Of a DNA stretch of 64,000 bases, positions 1 to 10,360 are shown in pieces; position 1 is the first letter of the stretch, and the number at the start of each line of letters is the position of its first letter. Under the pieces are notes generated by a model. The model saw only the letters and a program-made list of their open reading frames with translations, was not told where the DNA came from and did not search any database. A program made the position numbers and the translations under genes. The stretch is from Mycolicibacter longobardus (lineage in GTDB: Bacteria > Actinomycetota > Actinomycetes > Mycobacteriales > Mycobacteriaceae): NCBI RefSeq assembly GCF_002102265.1, contig NZ_LQPG01000018.1:1-64000 (forward strand). The letters are read 5' to 3'.

Positions 1-1956
1 GGCGGGCATGCCGGTGGTATCGGCAATGGTGGTGACGGCGGTGCCGGTGGCTTCGGTGCCGACGGTGGCAACGGTGGTCACGGTGGCGAGATGTGGGGCA
101 ACGGCGGTGATGGTGGCGCCGGCGGTGCCGGCACCTCGGATCTGGTTGCGGGCAACGGCGGCAATGGTGGTTCGTCGGGTCAGGCCCAGGACTTCTTCGG
201 TATGGGCGCGTGGGGCAACGGCGGTAACGGCGGGGCAGGCGGCGCCGGCTACACCGGGCCCAATGGCGGCGCGGGTACCGCTCCGGGTGGCAACGGTGGC
301 AACGGTATTGCCGGCGGTGCCGGTGGCAACGGCGGCAAGGGCGGCGACGGTTCGTCGTTCGTCGGTATCGGCGGCAACGGTGGTGCCGGTGGTGTGGGCG
401 GCAACGGCGGCAACGGCGGTTCGGGCGCGGCCGGTGCGACGGGGACGTTCGTCGACGACGGTACTGGCAACGGTGGTACCGGTGGCAACGGTGGTGACGG
501 TGCGCTCGGCGGCAACGGTGGCGTAGGCGGTGCGGCCGGTATCGGCGGTTCGGCCGACGGCACCGTCGGTGTCGACGGCGACGACGGCGCAGTCGGCAAC
601 GGTGGTGCCGGTGGTAACGGCGGCGCCGGCGCGACCGGTGATCTCGGGGTCAACAACGGCACCGGTGGCGATGGTGGTGCCGGCGGCAATGGTGGTAACG
701 CCGGGGACGCGACCGGCCAGGCCGGTAAGGGTGGAACCGGCGGGACCGGCGGTGCGGGCGCGACCGGTGATCTGTCGGAGAACAACGGTATCGGCGGTAA
801 CGGCGGCGACGGTGGGACCGGTGGGCTGGCCGGGACGATCGGCACTGGGGGCGAGGTCGGCAACGGCGGGGCCGGCGGTACCGGCGGTGCCGGGGCGACC
901 GGTGATCTCGGGGTCAACAACGGCGCCGGCGCCGGTGGTGGTACGGGCGGCAACGGTGGCAATGCCGGAGATGCGACCGGCCAGGCCGGTAAGGGTGGAG
1001 CCGGCGGGACCGGTGGTGCGGGCGCGACCGGCGATATCTCGGAGAACAACGGCATCGGCGGCAACGGCGGCGACGGTGGTACCGGTGGGTTGGCCGGGAC
1101 GATCGGCACTGGGGGCGAGGCCGGCAACGGCGGGGCCGGGGGTACCGGCGGTGCCGGGGCGACCGGTGACATTGTGTTGAACAACGGCGCCGGCGGCGAT
1201 GGTGGTGCCGGCGGCAACGGTGGTAACGCCGGGGACGCGACCGGCCAGGCCGGCAATGGCGGTACGGGTGGTACCGGCGGTGCCGGCGCGGCCGGTGACA
1301 TCACGGTCGACAACGGCATCGGTGGTGCCGGCGGCACCGGGGGTACCGGTGGGTTGGCCGGGACGGTCGGCACCGCCGGGCAGGCCGGCAACGGTGGCGA
1401 CGGCGGGGCCGGCGGCAATGGTGCGGACGGTGACATCACGGTCGACAACGGCATCGGCGGCGCCGGTGGCACCGGCGGGTCCGGAGGCAACGCCGGCGGA
1501 GCCTCCGGTCAGGCCGGGTCTGGCGGGAACGGCGGGGACGGCGGCAACGGCGCCGACGGTGACATCACGGTCAACGGCGGCAACGGCGGCAACGGCGGCG
1601 ACGGCGGTGATGGCGGAGCCGCCGGGACGATCGGTACGGCCGGTTCCAGCGGCAACGGTGGCGACGGCGGGGACGGCGCCACCGGCGCGGACGGTGAGAT
1701 CACGGTCGACAACGGCAATGGCGGCGACGGCGGCAACGGCGGCGCCGGCGGCAACGCCGAGTCGGGCGGTGTGAACGGCGACGGTGGCGACGGCGGGGCC
1801 GGCGGCAACGGCGCAGATGGTGACCCCGACCTCAACGGCGGCGCTCCCGGGCAGGGCGGCGCCGGCGGGCTCCTCGGACCTGCCGGGAGTGGCGGCGGCG
1901 GCGCTGGTCAGCCCGGGGTAGGCGGCCCACCCGGGGTGCCGGGGAATCCGGCCTAA
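1..1956 (+). CDS. PE_PGRS family protein, C-terminal part (5' end outside window)
   Basis: The frame is open from base 1 and ends with TAA at 1954-1956. The visible 651 residues are almost wholly Gly-Gly-X triplets (GGN, GGA, GGD), the hallmark of the PGRS part of mycobacterial PE_PGRS surface proteins. The PE domain must lie upstream and is not seen, so the family name is an inference from the repeat. From 631 the repeat has a higher-order unit of 264 bp (88 residues) with sub-motifs such as [10 protein letters not shown] and [10 protein letters not shown]. It ends in a Pro/Gly-rich tail. PGRS proteins are usually exported by ESX-5; substrate and role are unknown here. The long open frame on the opposite strand is a by-product of the GGN repeat. 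Confidence 0.85.
   Translation, partial: GGHAGGIGNGGDGGAGGFGADGGNGGHGGEMWGNGGDGGAGGAGTSDLVAGNGGNGGSSGQAQDFFGMGAWGNGGNGGAGGAGYTGPNGGAGTAPGGNGGNGIAGGAGGNGGKGGDGSSFVGIGGNGGAGGVGGNGGNGGSGAAGATGTFVDDGTGNGGTGGNGGDGALGGNGGVGGAAGIGGSADGTVGVDGDDGAVGNGGAGGNGGAGATGDLGVNNGTGGDGGAGGNGGNAGDATGQAGKGGTGGTGGAGATGDLSENNGIGGNGGDGGTGGLAGTIGTGGEVGNGGAGGTGGAGATGDLGVNNGAGAGGGTGGNGGNAGDATGQAGKGGAGGTGGAGATGDISENNGIGGNGGDGGTGGLAGTIGTGGEAGNGGAGGTGGAGATGDIVLNNGAGGDGGAGGNGGNAGDATGQAGNGGTGGTGGAGAAGDITVDNGIGGAGGTGGTGGLAGTVGTAGQAGNGGDGGAGGNGADGDITVDNGIGGAGGTGGSGGNAGGASGQAGSGGNGGDGGNGADGDITVNGGNGGNGGDGGDGGAAGTIGTAGSSGNGGDGGDGATGADGEITVDNGNGGDGGNGGAGGNAESGGVNGDGGDGGAGGNGADGDPDLNGGAPGQGGAGGLLGPAGSGGGGAGQPGVGGPPGVPGNPA
631..1686 (+). 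repeat. 264-bp tandem repeat inside the PGRS gene (4 units)
   Basis: The sequence gcgaccggtga recurs at 631, 895 and 1159, and a diverged copy starts at 1423, each exactly 264 bp apart. Each unit codes for 88 residues made of two similar halves of about 43 and 45 residues. The first three units are very similar and the fourth is more diverged. The exact 264-bp spacing keeps the reading frame, which fits expansion by unequal recombination. Confidence 0.75.
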
Positions 1957-2047
1957 CAGCGGTTCTCGGCGGGCCTAAGGGTTTCGCCTACCGGGGCGAA
2001 CGTCTCTGGCAGGCGACGCTGGCTGAGGCGCCGTGATCGTCGTCGGG

Positions 2048-2545
<498 letters not shown>

Positions 2546-2934
2546 CTAACGGTGAATGAACGGACGAATCCCAGCCCGGATGTGGTGGATGACGGCGGTA
2601 CCGTCCGGGCTGTCGGCGGGAATCCGGAAAACCTCGTCCACGTGCGAGCAGACCCGCACCCCGAACAGCGACGGCTTGGTGATGATGTCGTAGACCGCTC
2701 GCACGTCATCACCGTCGATGCTGTACTCCGGCAACGTGGCCGCTGAGATCAACCGGAACTGCGGCCCGCGGTTCAGGCTGCGGCGCAGATGATTTCCCGA
2801 GAAACCGGTCTTGAGCCCGACCTCGATCCGGACGCAGTCCGGGCTGAACGAGACCGCCGAGGCGTCATGGCTGACCAGTGCGTCGATGTAGGACTGGGCG
2901 GCCGCGATCCGGTCGGCCTCCGGCACGGGGGCCA

Positions 2935-2935
<1 letters not shown>
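2546..2935 (-). CDS. Small NTF2/SnoaL-like protein, function unknown
   Basis: 129 residues. I place the start at the GTG at 2935 because it overlaps the fadA5 stop (TAGTG), which suggests translational coupling; an upstream ATG at 2983 would lie inside fadA5. The protein begins APVPEADRIAAAQSYIDALVSHDA, a helix typical of NTF2-like cone folds, and continues with beta-rich sequence ending GIRPFIHR. No catalytic residue can be assigned. Position between fadA5 and ddn suggests co-expression with the cholesterol genes under the KstR box at 4097-4110. Confidence 0.7.
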
Positions 2936-4095
<1,160 letters not shown>

Positions 4096-4096
4096 C

Positions 4097-4110
4097 TAGA
4101 ACACGTTTCA
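4097..4110. promoter_or_regulatory. KstR operator, fadA5/cyp125 intergenic
   Basis: tagaacacgtttca matches the KstR consensus TnnAACnnGTTnnA. On the minus strand it overlaps the probable -10 hexamer of fadA5. KstR is the TetR-type repressor released by cholesterol-derived CoA thioesters. Confidence 0.85.
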
Positions 4111-4257
4111 TTACTCTGACAAGCGACGATGCGACACTGCCTTTGATCTGCGGTCGAGCCGTGTTTCAATGGTCGCAATCAGGCACTAGACGGCGTTGTC
4201 CGGCTGCATCGTTCAAACGTCGTCGAACCACCAACAGATCACTCTAGGAGTAGACAC

Positions 4258-5508
4258 ATGGGCTGCCCCGCCATCCCCGACGAGTTCGACTTCCTCGATT
4301 CCGACCTGAATCTCCGAGGCCTACCGGTCAAGGAGCTCGCCGAGCTGCGCAAGGCGGAGCCGGTGCACTGGGTCGACGTTCCCGGGGGTACCGGAGGTTT
4401 CGGCGACAAGGGTTACTGGCTGGTGACCAAGCACAAGGACGTCAAGGATGTCTCGCTGCGCAGCGACGTCTTCTCGAGTGCGATGAACGGCGCGATCCCG
4501 GTCTGGCCGCAGGAGATGACTCGCGAGCAGGTCGACCTGCAGCGCGCCGTCCTGCTCAATATGGATGCGCCGCACCACACCCGGCTGCGCAAGATCATCT
4601 CTCGTGGCTTCACCCCCCGTGCCCTCTCCCGGCTCGAGGACGAGCTGAGGGCCCGCGCGCAGAAGATCGCCGAGACCGCCGCGGCGGCCAACACCGGAGA
4701 CTTCGTCGAGCAGGTGTCCTGCGAGCTGCCGCTGCAGGCCATCGCCGAACTGCTCGGTGTGCCCCAGGATGACCGGGACAAGCTCTTCCGCTGGTCCAAC
4801 GAGATGACCGCGGGCGACGACCCCGAGTACGCAGATGTCGACCCGGCCATGTCGTCGTTCGAGGTCATCAGCTACGCGATGAAGATGGCCGAGGAGCGGG
4901 GCAAGAACCCGACCGATGACATCGTGACCAAGCTGATCCAGGCCGACATCGACGGCGAGAAGCTCAGCGACGACGAGTTCGGCTTCTTCGTCGTCATGCT
5001 GGCCGTCGCCGGCAACGAGACCAGCCGCAACTCGATCACGCACGGCATGGTCGCGTTCTCGCAGAACCCCGACCAATGGGAGCTGTTCAAGCGGGAACGC
5101 CCGCAGACCGCAGTGGACGAGATCATCCGCTGGGCCACACCGGTCTCGGCATTCCAGCGGACTGCGAGCGAAGACACCGAGATCTCGGGCGTCAAGATCA
5201 AGGCAGGCGATCGGGTGGTGATGTCCTACCGTTCGGCCAACTTCGACGAGGAGGTGTTCGACGACCCGTTCACCTTCAACATCCTCCGCGACCCGAACCC
5301 CCACGTCGGCTTCGGCGGTACTGGAGCGCACTATTGCATCGGAGCCAACCTGGCCCGGTTGACCATCAATCTGATCTTCAACGCTGTGGCCGACCACATG
5401 CCTGACCTGAAGCCGATCGGCGAACCCGAGCGGTTGAAGTCTGGATGGCTCAACGGCATCAAGCACTGGCCGGTCGACTACACCGGTGGGTGTCCGGTCG
5501 CTCACTGA
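4258..5508 (+). CDS. cyp125: Cytochrome P450 CYP125 (sterol 26/27-hydroxylase)
   Basis: 416 residues. It oxidises the terminal methyl of cholesterol or cholestenone to the carboxylic acid and so starts side-chain breakdown. The heme motif is FGGTGAHYCIG with the iron-ligand Cys360. The I-helix has AGNETSRNS and the C-terminus CPVAH is that of M. tuberculosis CYP125A1. A Shine-Dalgarno-like taggag lies before ATG. It heads the plus-strand operon cyp125-fadE28-fadE29-chsH2-chsH1-ltp2 (igr) and is divergent from fadA5. A second CYP125 is at 14772; this one is the syntenic orthologue. Confidence 0.95.
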   Translation: MGCPAIPDEFDFLDSDLNLRGLPVKELAELRKAEPVHWVDVPGGTGGFGDKGYWLVTKHKDVKDVSLRSDVFSSAMNGAIPVWPQEMTREQVDLQRAVLLNMDAPHHTRLRKIISRGFTPRALSRLEDELRARAQKIAETAAAANTGDFVEQVSCELPLQAIAELLGVPQDDRDKLFRWSNEMTAGDDPEYADVDPAMSSFEVISYAMKMAEERGKNPTDDIVTKLIQADIDGEKLSDDEFGFFVVMLAVAGNETSRNSITHGMVAFSQNPDQWELFKRERPQTAVDEIIRWATPVSAFQRTASEDTEISGVKIKAGDRVVMSYRSANFDEEVFDDPFTFNILRDPNPHVGFGGTGAHYCIGANLARLTINLIFNAVADHMPDLKPIGEPERLKSGWLNGIKHWPVDYTGGCPVAH

Positions 5509-5544
5509 GCTGACCGCCGGCCTAACCGAACAAGGAGGATTCGG

Positions 5545-6549
5545 GTGGATTTCACACCGAACCCGGAGCAGCAGGCTGTCGCCGATGTGGTGACTTCCGT
5601 TCTGGATCGTGACAACAGCTGGGAAGCCCTGGTGTCCGGCGGTGTCGCGGCGCTGGGCGTGCCGGAACGACTCGGTGGTGACGGCCTGGGGCTGTCGGAG
5701 CTGGCAACAGCCCTGACCGAGATCGGTCGCCACGGCACGATCGGTCCGGCGCTGGCAACACTGGGCCTGGGACTGATACCGCTGCTCGACCTGGCGTCCG
5801 AGACCCAGCAGGACCGGTACCTGTCGGGGGTGCCCACCGGAGCGGTGCTCTCAGCCGCGCTGAACGAGCCTGGCCGGCAGCTGCCCGAGCACCCCGCGAC
5901 CAGCTTCGCCGGCGGAAGGCTCAACGGCACCAAGACCGGAGTGCCCTACGCCGAGACGGCGGCGTGGCTGATCGTCACCGCTGACAAGGCGGTCGTGGTC
6001 GTCGCTCCGAACGCCGACGGCGTCACGGTCACCAAGACCCCGACCTCCAACGGATCCGACGAATACGTGGTGACGTTCACCGACGTCGCCATCGAGGACG
6101 CCGATGTGCTCGACGGTGCCGGCGTGGCCCGGGTTAACCAGCTGGCGCTGGCGGCCACCGGGGCATTCGCGGCCGGACTGGTGGCCGGCGCCCTGCGGCT
6201 GACCGCCGACTACGTGGCGACCCGCGAGCAGTTCGGCCGTCCGCTGTCGACCTTCCAGACAGTGGCCGCGCAGCTCTCCGAGGTTTACATCGCCTCGCGG
6301 ACAATTGATCTGCTGTCGACCTCGGCGATCTGGCGGTTGGCCGAAGGCCTTGATGCCGACGAGGATCTGAACATCCTGGGCTACTGGCTGACATCGCAGG
6401 CCGCACCGGCCATGCGACTCTGCCACCACCTGCACGGCGGTATGGGTATGGACATCACCTACCCGATGGACCGCTACTACTCCTCGATCAAAGACTTGAC
6501 CCGGCTGTTGGGTGGTCCGGTGCACCGCCTCGATCTGGTGGGAGCGTAA
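5545..6549 (+). CDS. fadE28: Acyl-CoA dehydrogenase FadE28 (ChsE2 subunit)
   Basis: 334 residues, GTG start after a strong aaggagg. It is one half of the alpha2-beta2 acyl-CoA dehydrogenase ChsE1-ChsE2, which dehydrogenates the three-carbon side chain of 3-oxo-4-pregnene-20-carboxyl-CoA. The ACAD fold is recognisable from the C-terminal REQFGRPLSTFQ and HLHGGMGMDITYPM segments. Like other ChsE partners it is shorter than a homotetrameric ACAD (about 380). fadE29 starts at the base after its stop. Confidence 0.92.
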   Translation: MDFTPNPEQQAVADVVTSVLDRDNSWEALVSGGVAALGVPERLGGDGLGLSELATALTEIGRHGTIGPALATLGLGLIPLLDLASETQQDRYLSGVPTGAVLSAALNEPGRQLPEHPATSFAGGRLNGTKTGVPYAETAAWLIVTADKAVVVVAPNADGVTVTKTPTSNGSDEYVVTFTDVAIEDADVLDGAGVARVNQLALAATGAFAAGLVAGALRLTADYVATREQFGRPLSTFQTVAAQLSEVYIASRTIDLLSTSAIWRLAEGLDADEDLNILGYWLTSQAAPAMRLCHHLHGGMGMDITYPMDRYYSSIKDLTRLLGGPVHRLDLVGA

Positions 6550-7713
6550 ATGTTCATCGACCTGACACCCGAGCAGCGGGCGCTGCAAGCCGAACTGCGC
6601 GAGTACTTCTCGACCCTCATCACGCCCGAAGAGGCGCAGGCGATGGAGTCGGATCGGCACAACGAGGCCTACCGCGCCGTGATCAAGCGGATGGGCAGCG
6701 ACGGCAAGTTGGGCGTCGGCTGGCCCAAGGAGTACGGAGGTCTGGGTTTCGGTCCGGTCGAGCAGCAGATCTTCATCAACGAAGCCAACCGGGCCGACAT
6801 CCCGTTGCCCATGGTCACCCTGCAGACCGTCGGCCCCACGCTGCAGGCGCTCGGCACCGAAGCGCAGAAGAAGAAGTTCCTGCCTGGAATTCTTTCCGGC
6901 GACGTGCATTTCGCGATCGGCTACTCCGAGCCCGACGCCGGCACCGATCTCGCCTCACTGCGCACCACCGCGGTCAAGCACGGTGACGAGTACATCGTCA
7001 ACGGGCAGAAGATGTGGACCACCGGCGCCCACGATGCCGACTACATCTGGCTGGCCTGCCGAACCGACCCGACCGCTGCCAAGCACAAGGGCATCTCGAT
7101 CCTCATCGTCGACACGAAGGATCCCGGATACTCCTGGACTCCGATCATCCTGTCCGACGGGGCCCATCACACCAACGCGACGTACTACAACGACGTGCAC
7201 GTACCCGCCGACATGCTGGTCGGCGAGGAGAACGGTGGCTGGAAGCTCATCACCACTCAGCTCAACCACGAGCGCGTCGGTCTGGGGCCGGCTGGTCGCA
7301 TCGCCGGCATCTACGACCAGGTACACCACTGGGCGTCCAAGCCCGGTTCGGACGGCGTTACGCCGATCGAACACGACGACGTGAAACATCTGCTGGCGCA
7401 GATCAAGTCGATCTGGCGGATCAACGAGTTGCTCAACTGGCAGGTGGCAGCTTCTGGTGAGAACATCGCCGTCGCCGACGCTGCGGCTACCAAGGTGTTC
7501 TCCACCGAGCGAATCCAGGAAGTCAATCGCCTCGCTGAGGAGATCGTCGGCAGATTCGGCAACCCGGCGGACCCCGAGACCGCCGAAGTCCTCGTCTGGC
7601 TGGACAAGATGGCCAAGCGCAACCTGGTGATCACCTTCGGTGGCGGTGTCAACGAGGTCATGCGCGAGATGATCGCCGCTTCTGGGCTGAAGGTTCCGCG
7701 GGTGTCACGATGA
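6550..7713 (+). CDS. fadE29: Acyl-CoA dehydrogenase FadE29 (ChsE1 subunit)
   Basis: 387 residues, equal to the M. tuberculosis length. It partners FadE28. The middle domain has the FAD/substrate segment GYSEPDAGTDLASLRT and YIVNGQKMWTTGA; the C-terminus has ITFGGGVNEVMREMI, where ACADs carry the base of the flavin/substrate site. It directly abuts fadE28 and overlaps the first possible start of chsH2, so the operon is tightly coupled. Confidence 0.93.
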   Translation: MFIDLTPEQRALQAELREYFSTLITPEEAQAMESDRHNEAYRAVIKRMGSDGKLGVGWPKEYGGLGFGPVEQQIFINEANRADIPLPMVTLQTVGPTLQALGTEAQKKKFLPGILSGDVHFAIGYSEPDAGTDLASLRTTAVKHGDEYIVNGQKMWTTGAHDADYIWLACRTDPTAAKHKGISILIVDTKDPGYSWTPIILSDGAHHTNATYYNDVHVPADMLVGEENGGWKLITTQLNHERVGLGPAGRIAGIYDQVHHWASKPGSDGVTPIEHDDVKHLLAQIKSIWRINELLNWQVAASGENIAVADAAATKVFSTERIQEVNRLAEEIVGRFGNPADPETAEVLVWLDKMAKRNLVITFGGGVNEVMREMIAASGLKVPRVSR

Positions 7714-7727
7714 GTCGAGGAGAGGTG

Positions 7728-8699
7728 ATGACCGACATTTCCTCCGGGATCGAGCAGATACTGGCCTCTGGCCGCAGCAAGCCGCGGACCGGCCGGGATC
7801 CGGTGAACCAGCCGATGATTCGGCACTGGGTGGATGCCATCGGCGACGCCAACCCGATCTACACCGACGACGCAGCCGCGCAGGCGGCCGGGCATCCCGG
7901 AATCGTCGCTCCGCCGGCCATGATCCAGGTGTGGACGATGATGGGCCTTGGTGGGGAGCGCCCCGCCGATGACCCGCTCGGCAAGGTCATGGAACTGTTC
8001 GACGGCGCAGGCTATGTCGGCGTGGTGGCCACCAACTGTGAGCAGACCTACCACCGCTACCTGCGCCCCGGCGAAGAGGTCAGCGTCACCGCCGAGGTGA
8101 CCGACATCGTCGGCCCCAAGCAGACCGGTCTGGGTGAGGGATACTTCATCACCCAGAAGATCCGCTGGTGGGTGGGCGAAGAGAACGTCGCCGACATGAT
8201 CTGGCGCATCCTGAAGTTCCTGCCCGCCGAGAAGACGAGCCCGGGCTCGACGGCCGCGGTGCCGGACGATCTCGACCCCGACAAGATGATGCGCCCGTCA
8301 TGGTCGAGGGATTCCAAGTACTTCTGGGACGGGGTGGCCGCGCACGAGCTGCGGATCCAGCGCCGCCCGGACGGCAGCCTGCAGCACCCGCCGGTACCGG
8401 CGGTCTGGAAGGACAAGACCGAGACCACCGACTACGTCGTTTCCAGCGGCAGGGGAACGGTGTACAGCTACGTGGTGCACCACGCGCCCAAGGTCCCCGG
8501 ACGCAGTGTGCCGTTCGTGATCGCGCTGGTCGAGCTCGAAGAGGGCGTCCGGATGCTCGGCGAGCTCCGCGGGGTCGACGCCGCCGCGGTGAAGATCGGA
8601 ATGCCGGTTCGCGCAACCTATCTCGATTTCCCCGCCGGCGATGCCGGCCCGGCGTGGACCCTGTACGCCTGGGAGTCTGTGGAAGGAGACGGGGCATGA
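7728..8699 (+). CDS. chsH2: ChsH2: MaoC-like hydratase subunit with C-terminal DUF35
   Basis: 323 residues from ATG 7728, chosen because gaggagagg lies just before it; an in-frame ATG at 7710 overlapping fadE29 is possible. The N-terminal half is a hot-dog hydratase domain (HWVDAIGDANPIYTDD). The C-terminal part is an OB-fold DUF35 domain (GRGTVYSYVVHHAP). With ChsH1 it hydrates the unsaturated C22 sterol-CoA, and the DUF35 domain is known to form an aldolase with Ltp2. ATGA overlap with chsH1. Confidence 0.9.
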   Translation: MTDISSGIEQILASGRSKPRTGRDPVNQPMIRHWVDAIGDANPIYTDDAAAQAAGHPGIVAPPAMIQVWTMMGLGGERPADDPLGKVMELFDGAGYVGVVATNCEQTYHRYLRPGEEVSVTAEVTDIVGPKQTGLGEGYFITQKIRWWVGEENVADMIWRILKFLPAEKTSPGSTAAVPDDLDPDKMMRPSWSRDSKYFWDGVAAHELRIQRRPDGSLQHPPVPAVWKDKTETTDYVVSSGRGTVYSYVVHHAPKVPGRSVPFVIALVELEEGVRMLGELRGVDAAAVKIGMPVRATYLDFPAGDAGPAWTLYAWESVEGDGA

Positions 8700-9097
8700 G
8701 CGCTGCGACTGTCGAAGTGGGCACCAAACTGCCCGAGCTGAAGATCTACGGCGACCCGACCTTCATCGTCTCCACGGCGATCGCCACCCGCGACTACCAG
8801 GACGTGCACCACGACCGGGACAAGGCGCAGTCCAAGGGCTCCAAGGACATTTTCGTCAACATCCTCACCGACACCGGACTGGTGCAGCGCTACCTCACCG
8901 ACTGGGCCGGATCCAACGCGGTGATCCGTTCGATCGCGTTGCGGCTGGGCGTGCCGTGGTACGCCTACGACACGGTGACCTTCTCCGGTGAGGTGACCGC
9001 AGTGGACGATGGCCTGATAACCGTGAAAGTCGTTGGCAACAACAGCCTTGGCGACCATGTCATCGCCACCGCCACACTGACGAATGGGGAGGCGTGA
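8696..9097 (+). CDS. chsH1: ChsH1: MaoC-like hydratase subunit
   Basis: 133 residues, ATG overlapping the chsH2 stop. It is a single hot-dog MaoC domain with the catalytic-type segment ATRDYQDVHHDRDKA (Asp/His dyad). It pairs with ChsH2 to hydrate the side-chain enoyl-CoA. Its stop overlaps the start of ltp2. Confidence 0.92.
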   Translation: MSAATVEVGTKLPELKIYGDPTFIVSTAIATRDYQDVHHDRDKAQSKGSKDIFVNILTDTGLVQRYLTDWAGSNAVIRSIALRLGVPWYAYDTVTFSGEVTAVDDGLITVKVVGNNSLGDHVIATATLTNGEA

Positions 9098-10254
9098 TGT
9101 TGTCCGGTAAGGCGGCCATCGCCGGTATCGGCGCGACCGACTTCTCCAAGGAATCCGGGCGCAGCGAACTGCGCCTGGCTGCCGAGGCGGTGCTCGACGC
9201 CCTCGACGATGCCGGCCTGAAGCCTTCCGACGTCGACGGCCTGGTCACCTTCACGATGGACTCCAACCTGGAGACCGCCGTCGCGCGCGCCACCGGGATC
9301 GGGGACCTGACGTTCTTCTCCCAGATCGGTTACGGCGGCGGTGCGGCAGCGGCCACGGTGCAGCAGGCGGCCATGGCGGTAGCCACCGGGGTGGCCGAAG
9401 TCGTGGTGGCTTACCGGGCTTTCAACGAGCGCTCGGAGTTCCGGTTCGGTCAGGTGATGACGGGGCTGACGGTCAACGCGGATTCCCGCGGCGTGGAGTA
9501 CAGCTGGTCCTATCCGCATGGGCTGAGCACCCCGGCCGCGTCGGTGGCGATGATCGCTCAGCGCTACATGCACGAATACGGTGCCACCAGTGCGGATTTC
9601 GGTGTGGTGTCGGTCGCTGATCGCAAGCACGCGGCGACCAATCCCAAGGCGCACTTCTACGGCAAGCCGATCACGATTGAGGATCACCAGAACTCACGGT
9701 GGATCGCCGAGCCGTTGCGGCTGCTGGACTGCTGCCAGGAGACCGACGGCGGCGTGGCCATCGTCGTCACCACTCCCGAGCGCGCGAAGGATCTCAAGCA
9801 CCGTCCGGCGATCATCGAGGCGGCGGCCCAGGGGTCCGGGGACGACCAGTTCACCATGTACTCCTACTATCGCGAGGAGCTCGGGCTGCCCGAGATGGGT
9901 CTGGTGGGCAGGCAACTGTGGGCGCAGTCCGGCCTGACGCCCGCCGACATCCAGACCGCGGTGCTCTACGACCACTTCACGCCGTACACGCTGCTGCAGT
10001 TGGAGGAGTTGGGATTCTGCGGCCGTGGTGAGGCGAAGGACTTCATCGCCGGCGGAGCCATCGAGCTGGGTGGCCGGTTGCCGATCAACACCCACGGTGG
10101 GCAACTCGGCGAGGCCTATGTGCACGGCATGAACGGCATCGCCGAGGGCGTGCGGCAGCTGCGTGGCACCTCGGTCAACCAGGTGCCGAACGTGGAGCAC
10201 GTGCTGGTCACCGCTGGCACCGGGGTGCCGACCTCGGGCCTGATCCTGGGCTAG
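9097..10254 (+). CDS. ltp2: Ltp2, thiolase-like retro-aldolase subunit
   Basis: 385 residues. ATG 9097 is preferred to GTG 9094 because ggggagg is correctly spaced and the start overlaps the chsH1 stop (TGATG). It is an SCP-x type thiolase fold (KAAIAGIGATDFSKESG at the N-terminus, GGQLGEAYVHGMNG near the C-terminus). With the ChsH2 DUF35 domain it releases propionyl-CoA and androstenedione from the 17-hydroxy sterol-CoA. Last gene of the igr operon. Confidence 0.92.
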   Translation: MLSGKAAIAGIGATDFSKESGRSELRLAAEAVLDALDDAGLKPSDVDGLVTFTMDSNLETAVARATGIGDLTFFSQIGYGGGAAAATVQQAAMAVATGVAEVVVAYRAFNERSEFRFGQVMTGLTVNADSRGVEYSWSYPHGLSTPAASVAMIAQRYMHEYGATSADFGVVSVADRKHAATNPKAHFYGKPITIEDHQNSRWIAEPLRLLDCCQETDGGVAIVVTTPERAKDLKHRPAIIEAAAQGSGDDQFTMYSYYREELGLPEMGLVGRQLWAQSGLTPADIQTAVLYDHFTPYTLLQLEELGFCGRGEAKDFIAGGAIELGGRLPINTHGGQLGEAYVHGMNGIAEGVRQLRGTSVNQVPNVEHVLVTAGTGVPTSGLILG

Positions 10255-10288
10255 GGACTAAGCGCCGCCGCTTTCTTCCCCGCCGAGA

Positions 10289-10335
10289 GTGAAGTTAGCT
10301 TCACGCTGGCGATTCGGGCGTGAAGCCAACTTCAC
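10289..10335. terminator. Inverted repeat between convergent ltp2 and PPE genes
   Basis: An 18-base arm gtgaagttagcttcacgc (10289-10306) and gcgtgaagccaacttcac (10318-10335) pair with one mismatch around an 11-base loop. It lies in the 106-bp space between two converging genes, so a bidirectional terminator is likely. No U-tract follows, which is usual in mycobacteria. Confidence 0.6.
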
Positions 10336-10360
10336 GTTGGGCGGAGGAGAACCGCTTGGC

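Noticed and set aside
249..1490. A Pro-rich 413-codon frame opposite the PGRS gene
   Set aside because: It is the complement of GGN repeats, so Pro-Pro-X appears automatically. No start signal or domain.
4321..5733. A 470-codon antisense frame across cyp125
   Set aside because: The plus-strand cyp125 has the complete P450 motifs; the antisense frame has no domain.
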